From positions 1-20,429 of the forward strand of contig JACDEN010000004.1 of the NCBI GenBank assembly GCA_013816415.1: a DNA stretch of 20,429 nt. Reading direction: 5' to 3'. The translations under genes were made by a program, and so were the position numbers. How positions within the stretch are numbered: position 1 is the stretch's first letter; each line of letters starts with the position of its first letter. Below, piece by piece: positions 7,233 to 15,968 of this stretch. Source of the DNA: Planctomycetota bacterium (GTDB taxonomy: Bacteria; Planctomycetota; UBA11346). The notes beneath the pieces were generated by a model. The model worked only from the letters and a program-made list of their open reading frames with translations, was not told the origin of the DNA and made no database searches.

Positions 7233-7694
7233 ATGGCTCGATGGACTCTCCTCGGTGCACTCGTCGCGCTGGCGGCGGTGCTGGTGATCGGCCTCCAGCA
7301 CACGCGTGAAGCGACGGAGGCACCGCATCCGTCGTCAAACGCATCTGCCGACCGTCCTGCGCCAGCGCGCACCCGTTCTGGACTCGCCCCGGCCCAGGTC
7401 GCGGAGAAGGTCGCGCTGCTGTCGGATCCGAAGGCCGCGCAGGTGGTGCAGGAGGGAGCGCTGATCGAATTGGGCGTCGCCCACGACCGGGCGGCGATCG
7501 ACGGCATCATCGCCTACGCGCTCAGGCAGGCCGATGAGCATCGTCTCGAGATGGCATGCGCGTCATTGGCGGTGCTCGACCGTCAGGCCTCGCAGAAGGC
7601 ATTGGAGCATGCGGACGGCGCCGGCATCGAGCACCTGCGCTCCACCTACGAGCGTGTCGCGGCCCATGGTCTCACGGTGAGCCCGCAGCCATGA
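7233..7694 (+). CDS. membrane-anchored helical-repeat-like protein (153 aa)
   Basis: The ATG at 7233 is chosen over 7224 because AGGAGG (7218-7223) sits 9 bases before it and directly abuts the earlier ATG. The protein has an N-terminal anchor or signal segment (residues 4-21), a Ser/Pro/Ala-rich linker (25-52), and a helical domain from 54 to about 140. In that domain DPKAAQVVQEGALIELG and DEHRLEMACASLAVL have the spacing of HEAT/armadillo-type helix pairs, so it may be a small protein-binding scaffold held at the membrane. The HEAT assignment is an impression, not a firm match. Its stop overlaps the next start by ATGA. Confidence 0.65.
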   Translation: MARWTLLGALVALAAVLVIGLQHTREATEAPHPSSNASADRPAPARTRSGLAPAQVAEKVALLSDPKAAQVVQEGALIELGVAHDRAAIDGIIAYALRQADEHRLEMACASLAVLDRQASQKALEHADGAGIEHLRSTYERVAAHGLTVSPQP

Positions 7695-8086
7695 CCGTCA
7701 CCCGCATCGGCTATCGTCCGACCATCGCCAAGCGGTTCGCTCTCGCGTCCTGGTTCTTTTCGGCCGCGGCGGTGGTGACGGCTGTCCAATTTGGCACCAT
7801 GGCACTTCCCCTTGGTATTGCCGGGCTCGCGATTCTGATGGCGCTCTGCCAACGGTTCGCGGCTCGCCGACCGGCCATCGAGATCGATGATACCACCGTC
7901 GTCGCTCGTCGGGGGCTGCGCCGCTTCAGCATGCGTCGCACCGATATCACCGGGATCCGCCAGGTGGGACGGAGCCTGCTGATCGAGGGCGCCGGCGGAC
8001 CGATCACGCTGTTCGCAGCCGATGTCGATGCCACCGCCGAGCAGCTTCAGCACATCATCTCGGGACCGCTACCGCCCGTACGATGA
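7691..8086 (+). CDS. small membrane protein with PH-like domain (131 aa)
   Basis: The start at 7691 overlaps the previous stop (ATGA). Two hydrophobic segments (about 16-33 and 36-54) are followed by a short beta-rich region with the pattern of bacterial PH-like (bPH2/YdbT-type) domains: AIEIDDTTVVARRGLRRFSM, then a turn, ITGIRQVGRSLLIEG, GGPITLFAADV, and a final helix that includes QLQHII. Such proteins are integral membrane proteins with the PH-like domain in the cytosol and no assigned reaction. It ends the three-gene run and converges on the minus-strand gene that ends at 8131, with 44 bases between them and no clear terminator. Confidence 0.65.
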   Translation: MTVTRIGYRPTIAKRFALASWFFSAAAVVTAVQFGTMALPLGIAGLAILMALCQRFAARRPAIEIDDTTVVARRGLRRFSMRRTDITGIRQVGRSLLIEGAGGPITLFAADVDATAEQLQHIISGPLPPVR

Positions 8087-8130
8087 CGCGGTTACCCCAA
8101 CGAGAATCCAGGTCCGGTGTACGCTGGTGA

Positions 8131-10878
8131 TCAGGGTCGCCGCCTCGGGCGTGGCGCCGACGATGCGTCCTGTGCGGCGGCGGGTTCGAGGTCGATCTGT
8201 ACCGAGATGGTCTTCCCCTCGACGATCAGCCACGGATGTTTGTCCGGCGCGGGCGGCGTGGGTTCCAGCTTCTTCCAAGCAGCGGCGCTCAGGCCCTTCG
8301 GAGGATCCCCCGCGGGCTCCATCCACAGCCGGAAGGCGCGGCGGCCCGTGCGCTCGTAGCGCAGCGGTTGATCGGTCCCGTAGAACGGCACGGTGAGAGG
8401 CCCGGCCATCGCTTCGGCGGCTTTCGCGTCTTCTGCAAACTCCGGAGCACGGCCGAGGCGCGCCGCGAGACGCAGCAGGGCATGTCGCGCCTGCGCCTTC
8501 TCCCGCCCCTGCTTCAGGATGCCGATCGCTGGCATCAGCATGCCGGCACAGGGCGAGTCCAGATCTGCGAGTTCAGCCGCCTCTCCGGAGTTCCCGAGTT
8601 CGCGCTGGCGGAAGAATCGCATCATGATCCCGAGGTCTTCGGCGCTGCGGGCCCACATCAGGTGCGGAGTGAATAGTCCCGGCTGAAGCAGTGACCGCGG
8701 ATCGGTGGCATCGACCGGAGCTGCTGGCAGCCCGAGCCACGACGCAGCCGCCCAGCCGATCATGACCATTCGCTCGCCAGGTACGAACGCATCGCTCAGC
8801 CGCGCCGGTTCGGAAAGCCAGCGCTCGCTGGTATCGGCGGGGGCGAGGTCTGACAGGATCGCGACCAGCCAGGCTTGGTCGCGAGAGAAGGCGATCCCCC
8901 ACTGCGACAGCGACTCGACCAGCAGGCGCGGCTCGCGCACCAGTCGGTGCGCGCGGTCGACCAGGACCAGTCCGCGCGCATCTTCCAGCGCGATCAGGGT
9001 CGTCCCCGCGCGCAGGAGGCGCCGAGCCAGCGAGCCGCCATCGGGCTTCATCATCGGACCAAGCTGGTTCGCCGCCGCCGCATCGAGGATCGCGAGGTCT
9101 CCGATCGATGGACATCCGGCGTCATCGGCGACCGTGCTCTCGACGAGGAGCGCTTCGGCCAGCGTGGCGTCCGCTGTTTCCGCTGCGGTGGCCTGCACCG
9201 CGGGACCGGATTTCATCCGGCGCGTCCACAGCGCGGGATTGGTGAAATCCTTCAGATCCTGGATCTGCGACAGGCGCTCGCGCAGCGCGCGTGCGCGTGC
9301 CGACACGGGCGCGGGGATTGGGGGGATCATGGCCACCAGGTCGGAGGGAAGAGCGCCGACGCCCGCGGTTTGGAACTCCTGGATCTGACGACGGAGATGC
9401 GCCCGCCCAGTCTGGTCCTGGGCGTAGTCGGCGAACCAGCGCAGGGTGAGACCGGTCATTGCCCACGGAAGCACCGGTCCCGACAGATCCAGCACCAGCG
9501 TCGGCTGTCCGGTACGCGCCGTGAGCGCATGATCGCCACCATTTTTGAGCTGTCCGAGCACTTCGTCCAACGCCGTCGCTTTCGACTGCCTCGATGGACC
9601 GATGCCGAGTTCAAACCCGATCACCGAAGGACCGCCGAGCGCGATGCGCAGGCCGAACTGTACCGCGACGGGAGCCTCGATGGTTTGGCGAGCGACCTCT
9701 GATGCGAACGCCGGTGTGCACCAGGCCCACACCGATGTTCCCGGAGCCGCAGCCACCGACGGTTTTCCGGGGCTGGCACGCCAGTCGACGATGCGCTTCG
9801 CGGAATCCGCCAGAATCCATTCCTGCGCGCCGCGCGCGAACCACAGCTCATCCAGCACCTGTGGCTGATCGCTGTCGGCAAACGCGACCCCTTCGCTCGC
9901 GAGCGCGAACGCTACCAAGGCGTCGAGCGGTTCCGAGCGTGGGGCGCGGACCAGGAATCCGTGGTCAGCGGTCGCGGCGATATACCAGGTACCAGTCATC
10001 GCCTCGGCAGCAGCCTCCGGGGCGATCGGCAGATGCGATTTCCCGATCACAAGCGGCAGCGCTTCGCCGATGATCGGTCCGGCATCCGCGAGCAGTCGTC
10101 GTGCATCGATGGCGACGGCGGCGACGGCGACGGCGTCGGGAGGGGTGCGCGCGAGCACCTTCTGATCGATCGGCGCGAACCAGGCGGCGGGCAAGCCGGT
10201 GTCGATCCAGCCGCGCGCGCCATCCGACGCGGGATCCACGCCGGCAGAGATGCGCCATGCGGACACCGCCTGCTGCCACGCCGCAAACCGTTCGACCGGA
10301 ATGCCCTCAGGAGGCTGCGGATACCGCCATTTCGCCTCGGCGACCAGCGCGCGACCATCGATGTGCACGCGCCAGCCGACCGGTGCGTCGTCCGCGGACG
10401 CTGGTGCGACCGTGCCTCCAGCCGTGAGAGTCGCGCCATTGGCATCTTGGGAATACTGGTGGTCTGCCCACGAAGCGAGGAGGCCTGCCGCGCCAGCGGG
10501 CGGTGCGCCATGCCAGCGCGCCGCGACCAGCGGGTGGATCCCGCTGGCGCCGGTGGATCCGATCGCGACCAGATGCAGCGAGCGCAGTCCGATCAGCGCG
10601 GCGTCCGCTCCGCCGGATGCGCCGCAGGCGGCATCGAACCACGTCGAGGCGTCGCGTACGCTCTCCGCCCACCATCCGGCGAGAGGGGGTGCGAGCGCCA
10701 GTTCTGGGCTGGCGCGATACGTCGCATCGAGAAATGGGATGTCTTCTGAGGCAGCGACGATCGTCGCGAGCAGCGAGAGGACGAGGCATCGCCGCAGCGA
10801 CCGTCCGGCGGCAGACCAGAAGACGTCGCGGTGGACTGGTCGGATGGGAGAGCTGCGCAGGGTGATGTCGTTGGTCAC
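8131..10878 (-). CDS. large secreted protein of unknown family (915 aa)
   Basis: The frame runs from a GTG at 10878 (MTNDITLRSSPIRPVH) to a TGA at 8131. There is no ATG near the N-terminus, so the GTG is inferred from position. A basic stretch (RSLRR) and hydrophobic run (about 31-43, LVLSLLATIVAAS) form a signal peptide or anchor, so the protein is exported. The body is long, without cysteine clusters or obvious catalytic motifs, and rich in Trp and Ala. Recurring segments such as GTWYIAATADHGFLVRAPRS, TSVWAWCTPAFASEVAR and RMVMIGWAAASWLGLP suggest several alpha/beta modules in one chain. The C-terminus ends in a basic tail (RPRRRP). Composition and GC-rich third positions agree with coding throughout. 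The function is unknown; it might be a periplasmic or surface protein. It is divergent from the PEPCK-like gene. Confidence 0.7.
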   Translation of the reverse strand: MTNDITLRSSPIRPVHRDVFWSAAGRSLRRCLVLSLLATIVAASEDIPFLDATYRASPELALAPPLAGWWAESVRDASTWFDAACGASGGADAALIGLRSLHLVAIGSTGASGIHPLVAARWHGAPPAGAAGLLASWADHQYSQDANGATLTAGGTVAPASADDAPVGWRVHIDGRALVAEAKWRYPQPPEGIPVERFAAWQQAVSAWRISAGVDPASDGARGWIDTGLPAAWFAPIDQKVLARTPPDAVAVAAVAIDARRLLADAGPIIGEALPLVIGKSHLPIAPEAAAEAMTGTWYIAATADHGFLVRAPRSEPLDALVAFALASEGVAFADSDQPQVLDELWFARGAQEWILADSAKRIVDWRASPGKPSVAAAPGTSVWAWCTPAFASEVARQTIEAPVAVQFGLRIALGGPSVIGFELGIGPSRQSKATALDEVLGQLKNGGDHALTARTGQPTLVLDLSGPVLPWAMTGLTLRWFADYAQDQTGRAHLRRQIQEFQTAGVGALPSDLVAMIPPIPAPVSARARALRERLSQIQDLKDFTNPALWTRRMKSGPAVQATAAETADATLAEALLVESTVADDAGCPSIGDLAILDAAAANQLGPMMKPDGGSLARRLLRAGTTLIALEDARGLVLVDRAHRLVREPRLLVESLSQWGIAFSRDQAWLVAILSDLAPADTSERWLSEPARLSDAFVPGERMVMIGWAAASWLGLPAAPVDATDPRSLLQPGLFTPHLMWARSAEDLGIMMRFFRQRELGNSGEAAELADLDSPCAGMLMPAIGILKQGREKAQARHALLRLAARLGRAPEFAEDAKAAEAMAGPLTVPFYGTDQPLRYERTGRRAFRLWMEPAGDPPKGLSAAAWKKLEPTPPAPDKHPWLIVEGKTISVQIDLEPAAAQDASSAPRPRRRP

Positions 10879-10892
10879 GCCAGCGACTGTGG

Positions 10893-10915
10893 CGTTTGGC
10901 GCGCCTCGCCAAGCG
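10893..10915. promoter_or_regulatory. strong inverted repeat in the divergent promoter region
   Basis: A nine-pair stem (10893-10901 with 10907-10915, one G-T pair, loop CGCCT) lies in the 147-base gap between the GTG of the 915-residue protein and the ATG of the PEPCK-like gene. It ends 15 bases upstream of the GTG, so in that transcript it could form a 5' hairpin close to the ribosome site. As DNA it could be an operator shared by both genes. No T-run follows. Confidence 0.35.
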
Positions 10916-11025
10916 TTGGTAGCATCGGCAGCCGCCACCGAAGGGGACGTCGAGGTTGCAGCCGGCAGCACCCGAAGGTGGCCGCTTGTCCGGCCAACCC
11001 CGCTATCGAATGTCGGGCGCAGATC

Positions 11026-14000
11026 ATGGATACCATCCGCTGCCTCGGACTTGATGCGGATGGCCGCAACGTCATCCACGACCGCCGGAATCTCGTCCGC
11101 TACATCAACCTGAAGCTCGCGGCGCTTGGTCACGAGCTGCCGACCGACGCCTCGAACCGCGACTTCCTGGCGGTGGCCCACGATCTGCTCGCGAATCATC
11201 GCGAACAGTCGCGTCTGCTCGCGGGACACCTGTCGCCGGTCGACCAGCGCATCCAGGACTATCTCGACCGCCATCTCGCCGGCGAGCCGCTGATCGGTCC
11301 GGTGCGCCTGCCGGCGTCGACCTTCGTGCTCGACCGCCACGGTCTCGCCCGCGAGCTGTCGCTGCCGGTCGCCGCCGACGTGCTGACCTCGACGGCGCTC
11401 ACCTCGTATCGGATCCACCAGGGCATCCTGCATAATCCCAAGAACGATCGCCGCACCACCAAGGGCGTGTTCCATGTCGCCGAGGGCGGCCTGCCGATTC
11501 CGGCCGACAAGCTGGCGGTGCCGCGGAAGGTGTTCGGCAACCTGATGCACCACGCGATGCGGCCGCCGCGCGAGCACCTGCGCCTGCCGTTCACTTCGGG
11601 CAGCGTCGAGCCGGTCGAACTGTTCGTGTCGCTGCTCCTGCGTCCGCTGGTGCGGCCGCAGATCCCCGGCATCTCTCCCGCGAAGACCATGGAGGTGCGG
11701 CTGTTCGCCCCCGGGTCGCTGGTCAGCAACCTCGACTTCGTCGAATCGATCTTCGGCAACGCCGGCGATCCCTCGCTGCCCGAGAACGACGCGGGGCTCG
11801 ACGTCGGACAATGGACCGGTCACACCGGCTGCGTGATCCTCGCGCCGCATCTGACGACCGTCGCCAAGAAGGAGCTCGGGCTGCCGCACGTCGATCAGGC
11901 GACCGAGCGCCAACGCCGCGATGGCATGTGCTGGTCGCAGGCCGACGAGCCCTACAACGGCGGCTCTCCCTTCAAGATCGCCTGCCGCACCGCCGAGGGC
12001 GTCATGGTGACCATCCTCGCCGACAATTATTACGGTTACTGCAAGAAGGAGGTGAAGACCCAGATCTCGTTCTCGGCCAACCTCAGCGGCGGATGCGAAG
12101 AGGAGCACGCCGGCGGCGCCATCGCTTTCGCATCGTTCAACCTGGGCGAAGAGTTCCACGGCGACAACAACACCGTGCTCGGCCGCGGCCACTCCTTCGG
12201 CGAGGCGAGTGCGCGCTATGCCGGCAAGTTGTTCGACGTCCAGCCGGACGGCTACGGTGTCGACCGCGTCTATGCCGATGTGCTGTACATGCCCGAGTCC
12301 ATGCGCATCGAGCTGGCGAAGAGCCGCGTGACCTGGAGCCACGAGGGCACCGAGCGCTCGCTGCCGCTGCGGCCGGCGACCACGTTCGTTCATCCCTCGG
12401 GCTACAAGGTGAAGCTCGAGAAGCATCCAGGCGCGCCGACCTGGCGTCTGGTGGGAACGGTGGCCGAGGGAGTCTACTGCCACAAGCCGTGCACGGTCTC
12501 CGGCGGCGGCAAGTCGGAGATCTCGAAGTCGATCAACGACGCGATGCTCTACGGCCCGATCTTCATCGCCGACGTCGACCGCGATCTCGCCGCTGTGGAG
12601 GGTATCTTCACGCACGACTACTCGACGCGATTCCTTCCGCACATCCATCCGGATTATCAGCGGCGGCCGAGCCGCCCAGTGCTGGATCCGCAGCGCTCGC
12701 TGGGGTCGGTGATCAAGCTGCTCACGCCGTCGCCCGGGGAATTCACTCCCGAGTACAACGCGTGGCTCGCGTCGATCCCGCCGGACATCCGCGCGCTGGC
12801 CTTCATCATCAAGCGCTTCTACCGTCCCGAGTGGGGCGAGGACTGGCGGAAGCACTTCAGCGTCGACATCGTCAACGGACAGTCCGGGCACGAGTTCAAG
12901 TATCGCGGGCGCAAGCTCGTCGGTTCGTACCTGCGCGTCGGACAGCTCGAGGGCTCGTGGCGGACCTTCAAGCTGCGCCAGGATTTCATCGCCGCGCTCA
13001 AGGTGCCCGCCGAGGACGACATCAGCGTGTCGGCGGTGGTGCCGTCGGATCTGCTTCCGGGCCTCAACCGCGAGCACTGCGGCGACAGCGTGAAGATCGT
13101 CGCCAACTGCGAATCCCGCTTCTTCCAGCGGCCCGACGACGCCATCCATCGCGGCTACGACAAGCAGGCCGAGGCCGACATGGCCGGGGCTGGACTCTTC
13201 GCCTCGAACTACCAGCCGCTGACGCTCGGCGAGAACCGCGCCATCGTCGAGGATGCGATCGGCTTCTCGCAGTACACCGAGCCCATGCGCGCGCGGCTGT
13301 CCGGCGCGCTGGTGGACGGCGCGTCGTATGTGCTGTCCTCGTCGCACCCGCGCATCGTCGATGGCAAGGTCACCAAGAATCCGCGCTACCTGCAGGTGCG
13401 TCCGGATCTGGTCAACCACCGCGAGAAGCATATCGCCGAAGTCGGCGCGCGGCTGTTCCGGCGCCTGCCGATGGACGTGCCGGTGGTGTTTCCGGTGCAC
13501 GCGGTGCTTCCGGGCCGGCGCAACAATCCGCCCGAGCCCGAGCAGAACATCCGCGAGCTGGCGGTGTACGGACCGCTGCATTACCAGGAGCTGCCCGAGC
13601 TGTTCGTCGACCTGATCGCGAGCCTCTCGGGAAAATCCCCGTCGACCACCGGCTGGGGTTCGGAGGGGGCGCTCACCAAGGGGCCGTTCAACGCGGTGCG
13701 CGCGACCGCCGACCTCAACAACGCGATCGTCTCCGCGATCCTCACCGGCGGCTGGGGCTTCACCACTCCGGCTGGCCACATCGGCCCGCAGGTGCAGATC
13801 GATCACGACATCAGCCTGCTGGTTCCCGAGATGTGGTGCCGGATGACCATGGCCGAGCGCGACCCGGCGTACCTGATGCGCGAAGGACATCTCGAGCGCA
13901 TCGCGGATTTCGACCACCGCGGCCGCCGCGTGCTCGCGAGCCGCCTGGGCTGGCGCATCACCTCGAAGTTTGTGCACACCTTCCTCGGCCGCATCTTCGA

Positions 14001-14496
14001 CACGCCGTCGGTGGTGTTCAGCGAGCAGCTGCTGCGGCCCGAGGTGCAGGACCGCGACGCCTTCGCCGCCGGCATGGAGCTGATCGTCGAGTCGCAGCGC
14101 CAGGCGGCGCAGGCCTACTTCGACGACGGCAGCATCGAGGAGGCGTGTCCGCCGCTCGCGGCGATCCTCGCGGTGATGGCGCGCGGGGATTGGCTGGGTC
14201 GCGCCCTGGACCACTCCGAGCTGCGCCGGCTGTTCACCCGCGAGCAGCTGCTCGCCAGCGACTGGTACCGCAAGCGGCTGCTGATGCAGCAGGGCCGCGA
14301 GATGACGCTGTGGCGTCGCCATATCGCCGACCTCGAGCGGTTCATGTCGAGGCCCAGCCACACCGATGAGGCGACCCGGCTGCAGCTGGACGCCCGCATG
14401 GCGAAGGCCCGGACGATGCTCGCGAGCATCTCAGCGGCGGACTATCCGGACCGGCTGCAAGGCACCATCGGAGCGGACCCCATGGGCCAGGGCTGA
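11026..14496 (+). CDS. PPi-type phosphoenolpyruvate carboxykinase-like protein (1156 aa)
   Basis: The length (about 130 kDa) and several blocks fit, from memory, the pyrophosphate-dependent PEP carboxykinases described from Propionibacterium and Entamoeba, which convert PEP, CO2 and Pi to oxaloacetate and PPi or the reverse. Visible blocks are DNYYGYCKKEVKTQISFSA (about 333-351), CEEEHAGGA, a P-loop-like CTVSGGGKSEISKS (about 489-502) comparable to kinase-1a of other PEPCKs, DRDLAAVEGIFTHDYSTRF, CGDSVKIVANCESRFF, and GWGSEGALTKGPFNA (W877). There are no membrane segments or signal, so it is cytosolic. The start at 11026 is where protein-like sequence begins; the frame is open upstream to 10831 without a good start, and the ribosome site is weak. 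If correct, it would link glycolysis and the TCA cycle using PPi. The assignment rests on recall of motifs and size, not on alignment. Confidence 0.6.
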   Translation: MDTIRCLGLDADGRNVIHDRRNLVRYINLKLAALGHELPTDASNRDFLAVAHDLLANHREQSRLLAGHLSPVDQRIQDYLDRHLAGEPLIGPVRLPASTFVLDRHGLARELSLPVAADVLTSTALTSYRIHQGILHNPKNDRRTTKGVFHVAEGGLPIPADKLAVPRKVFGNLMHHAMRPPREHLRLPFTSGSVEPVELFVSLLLRPLVRPQIPGISPAKTMEVRLFAPGSLVSNLDFVESIFGNAGDPSLPENDAGLDVGQWTGHTGCVILAPHLTTVAKKELGLPHVDQATERQRRDGMCWSQADEPYNGGSPFKIACRTAEGVMVTILADNYYGYCKKEVKTQISFSANLSGGCEEEHAGGAIAFASFNLGEEFHGDNNTVLGRGHSFGEASARYAGKLFDVQPDGYGVDRVYADVLYMPESMRIELAKSRVTWSHEGTERSLPLRPATTFVHPSGYKVKLEKHPGAPTWRLVGTVAEGVYCHKPCTVSGGGKSEISKSINDAMLYGPIFIADVDRDLAAVEGIFTHDYSTRFLPHIHPDYQRRPSRPVLDPQRSLGSVIKLLTPSPGEFTPEYNAWLASIPPDIRALAFIIKRFYRPEWGEDWRKHFSVDIVNGQSGHEFKYRGRKLVGSYLRVGQLEGSWRTFKLRQDFIAALKVPAEDDISVSAVVPSDLLPGLNREHCGDSVKIVANCESRFFQRPDDAIHRGYDKQAEADMAGAGLFASNYQPLTLGENRAIVEDAIGFSQYTEPMRARLSGALVDGASYVLSSSHPRIVDGKVTKNPRYLQVRPDLVNHREKHIAEVGARLFRRLPMDVPVVFPVHAVLPGRRNNPPEPEQNIRELAVYGPLHYQELPELFVDLIASLSGKSPSTTGWGSEGALTKGPFNAVRATADLNNAIVSAILTGGWGFTTPAGHIGPQVQIDHDISLLVPEMWCRMTMAERDPAYLMREGHLERIADFDHRGRRVLASRLGWRITSKFVHTFLGRIFDTPSVVFSEQLLRPEVQDRDAFAAGMELIVESQRQAAQAYFDDGSIEEACPPLAAILAVMARGDWLGRALDHSELRRLFTREQLLASDWYRKRLLMQQGREMTLWRRHIADLERFMSRPSHTDEATRLQLDARMAKARTMLASISAADYPDRLQGTIGADPMGQG

Positions 14497-14612
14497 TCGC
14501 CGCCAGCGTACCCTGCAATGTCCTGCCGTGGCTCGGCTTCGTGATAAGATCCGATGAAGACCAGGTGATCAGGTATGGGAGGAACCTCCAGTCGAGGGCG
14601 CCCGTCGGCCAC

Positions 14613-14640
14613 TCGACACCCTCCCAATGCCTTTTATAAG
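14613..14640 (+). promoter_or_regulatory. sigma70-type promoter candidate for the sugar operon
   Basis: TCGACA (14613-14618, five of six to TTGACA) and TATAAG (14635-14640, five of six to TATAAT) are separated by 16 bases in an otherwise GC-rich gap. Transcription would start near 14647, giving an 80-base leader before the aminotransferase ATG at 14728. This is the best -35/-10 pair I found in the window. Confidence 0.5.
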
Positions 14641-14693
14641 GATGCCCCGTGTTCCTGGAACCGCAGCAGATTGGTCGACTTTTCCGCATCACG

Positions 14694-14709
14694 ACCGACT
14701 GCGGTCGGT
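14694..14709 (+). promoter_or_regulatory. leader hairpin upstream of the aminotransferase gene
   Basis: ACCGACTGCGGTCGGT forms a perfect six-pair stem with a TGCG tetraloop, 18 bases before the ATG at 14728 and just before a GGAG at 14713-14716. In the predicted leader RNA it could affect ribosome access or stabilise the message. It is too short to call a riboswitch. Confidence 0.3.
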
Positions 14710-14727
14710 GACGGAGCGTTGTCCAGC

Positions 14728-15963
14728 ATGACCAATCCACGACCAGGTGATGGATCTCCGGCGGCTCAGCCGGCATCCGGGCCATCCGCGGTTCCGCCGA
14801 TCCGCAGCCGGGAGCGCATGCTGATCTTCGGATCTCCGCTGATCGAAGACGATGAGATCCAGGAGGTCGTCGCGACGATGCGCGCTGGGTGGCTGGGTAC
14901 CGGCCCGAAGGTCGCCGCCTTCGAAAAGCAGTTCTGCGACTATGTCGGCGGCGGTCAGGCCGTCGGCGTCAACTCATGCACCGCCGCCCTCCACCTCGCC
15001 CTCGTGGGATGCGGCGTCGGACCTGGCGACGAGGTCATCACCACTCCGATGACGTTCTGCGCCACGGTCAATGCGATCGTGCATGCCGGCGCGACGCCCG
15101 TCCTGGCGGACGTCGATCCCCGCACCATGAACATCGATCCGCGCCGGATCGAGGAGCGGATCACCAGTCGGACGCGTGTGGTGCTCCCCGTCCATTTCGC
15201 CGGCCGTGCCTGCGACATGACGACGATAACCGGACTTGCGCAGAAGCACGGCCTGCGGCTGGTCGAAGACTGCGCCCACTCCATCGAGACCACCCATCGC
15301 GGCCGGCACGTCGGCACCTTCGGGGATTACGGCTGCTACAGCTTCTACGTCACCAAGAACATCATCACCGGCGAAGGCGGCATGGTGGTGTGCTCGCAGG
15401 AGAAGTCCGACCGCATCCGCATCCTGTCGCTGCACGGCATGGATCGCGACGCCTGGAAACGCTTCGGAGGCCAGGGCTATCGCCATTACCAGGTCGTCGA
15501 ATGCGGCTTCAAATACAACATGATGGATCTCCAGGCGGCGATCGGCATCCATCAGCTGCGGCGGATCGACCAGTGTTGGCAGCGGCGCCGGGACATCTGG
15601 GCGCGTTATCAACGCGAGTTCGCCGACCTGGCGATCGAGCTTCCAGCTGAGCCGGACCAGGACAGCCGCCATGCCTATCACCTGTATACCATCCTCATCG
15701 ACGGCGACGCGGCCGGAATCGACCGCGATCGCTTCCTCGAGGCCATGACCGCGGACGGAATCGGCGTCGGCGTGCACTATGTGAGCCTGCCCGAGCACGA
15801 GTGGTATCAGCAGCGTTTCGGCTGGGTTCCGACCGACTATCCGCACGCGCTGCGCATCGGCCGCCAGACGGTCAGCCTGCCGATCTCCGCGAAGCTGACG
15901 GACGAGGATGTCGACGATGTCGTGCGGGGTGTGAGGAAGCATATCGCCCAGCGATCCAGATAG
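14728..15963 (+). CDS. DegT/DnrJ/EryC1/StrS-family sugar aminotransferase (411 aa)
   Basis: This is a PLP enzyme of the family that transfers an amino group to nucleotide-linked keto-sugars, as in PseC, ArnB and WecE. Evidence in order: FGSPLIEDDEIQEVV and GWLGTGPKVAAFE at the N-terminus, VNSCTAALHLAL (cofactor phosphate region), ITTPMTFCATVNAI, LVEDCAHS with Asp181 binding the pyridine nitrogen, and SFYVTKNIITGEGG where Lys210 should carry PLP. It ends with the usual YHLYTILI and GVGVHYVSLPEH blocks. Length fits the family. The start at 14728 gives a 30-residue Pro/Ser-rich lead-in with GGAG 11 bases upstream; a second ATG at 14818 with GGGAG four bases before it is an alternative. It is followed after 5 bases by a glycosyltransferase gene, so the pair probably adds an amino sugar to a surface glycan. 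Confidence 0.88.
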   Translation: MTNPRPGDGSPAAQPASGPSAVPPIRSRERMLIFGSPLIEDDEIQEVVATMRAGWLGTGPKVAAFEKQFCDYVGGGQAVGVNSCTAALHLALVGCGVGPGDEVITTPMTFCATVNAIVHAGATPVLADVDPRTMNIDPRRIEERITSRTRVVLPVHFAGRACDMTTITGLAQKHGLRLVEDCAHSIETTHRGRHVGTFGDYGCYSFYVTKNIITGEGGMVVCSQEKSDRIRILSLHGMDRDAWKRFGGQGYRHYQVVECGFKYNMMDLQAAIGIHQLRRIDQCWQRRRDIWARYQREFADLAIELPAEPDQDSRHAYHLYTILIDGDAAGIDRDRFLEAMTADGIGVGVHYVSLPEHEWYQQRFGWVPTDYPHALRIGRQTVSLPISAKLTDEDVDDVVRGVRKHIAQRSR

Positions 15964-15968
15964 CCCTC

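Noticed and set aside
10879..14361. Minus-strand open frame continuing upstream of the 915-residue protein for over 1100 codons
   Set aside because: It lies exactly antisense to the PEPCK-like gene, is dominated by Arg/His/Leu/Ala/Val and lacks recognisable motifs. Long antisense frames are expected in GC-rich genes with strong third-position bias.
11811..14369. 852-codon plus-strand frame inside the PEPCK-like gene
   Set aside because: It is the out-of-frame shadow of the 1156-residue protein, with Arg-rich low-complexity translation and no motifs.
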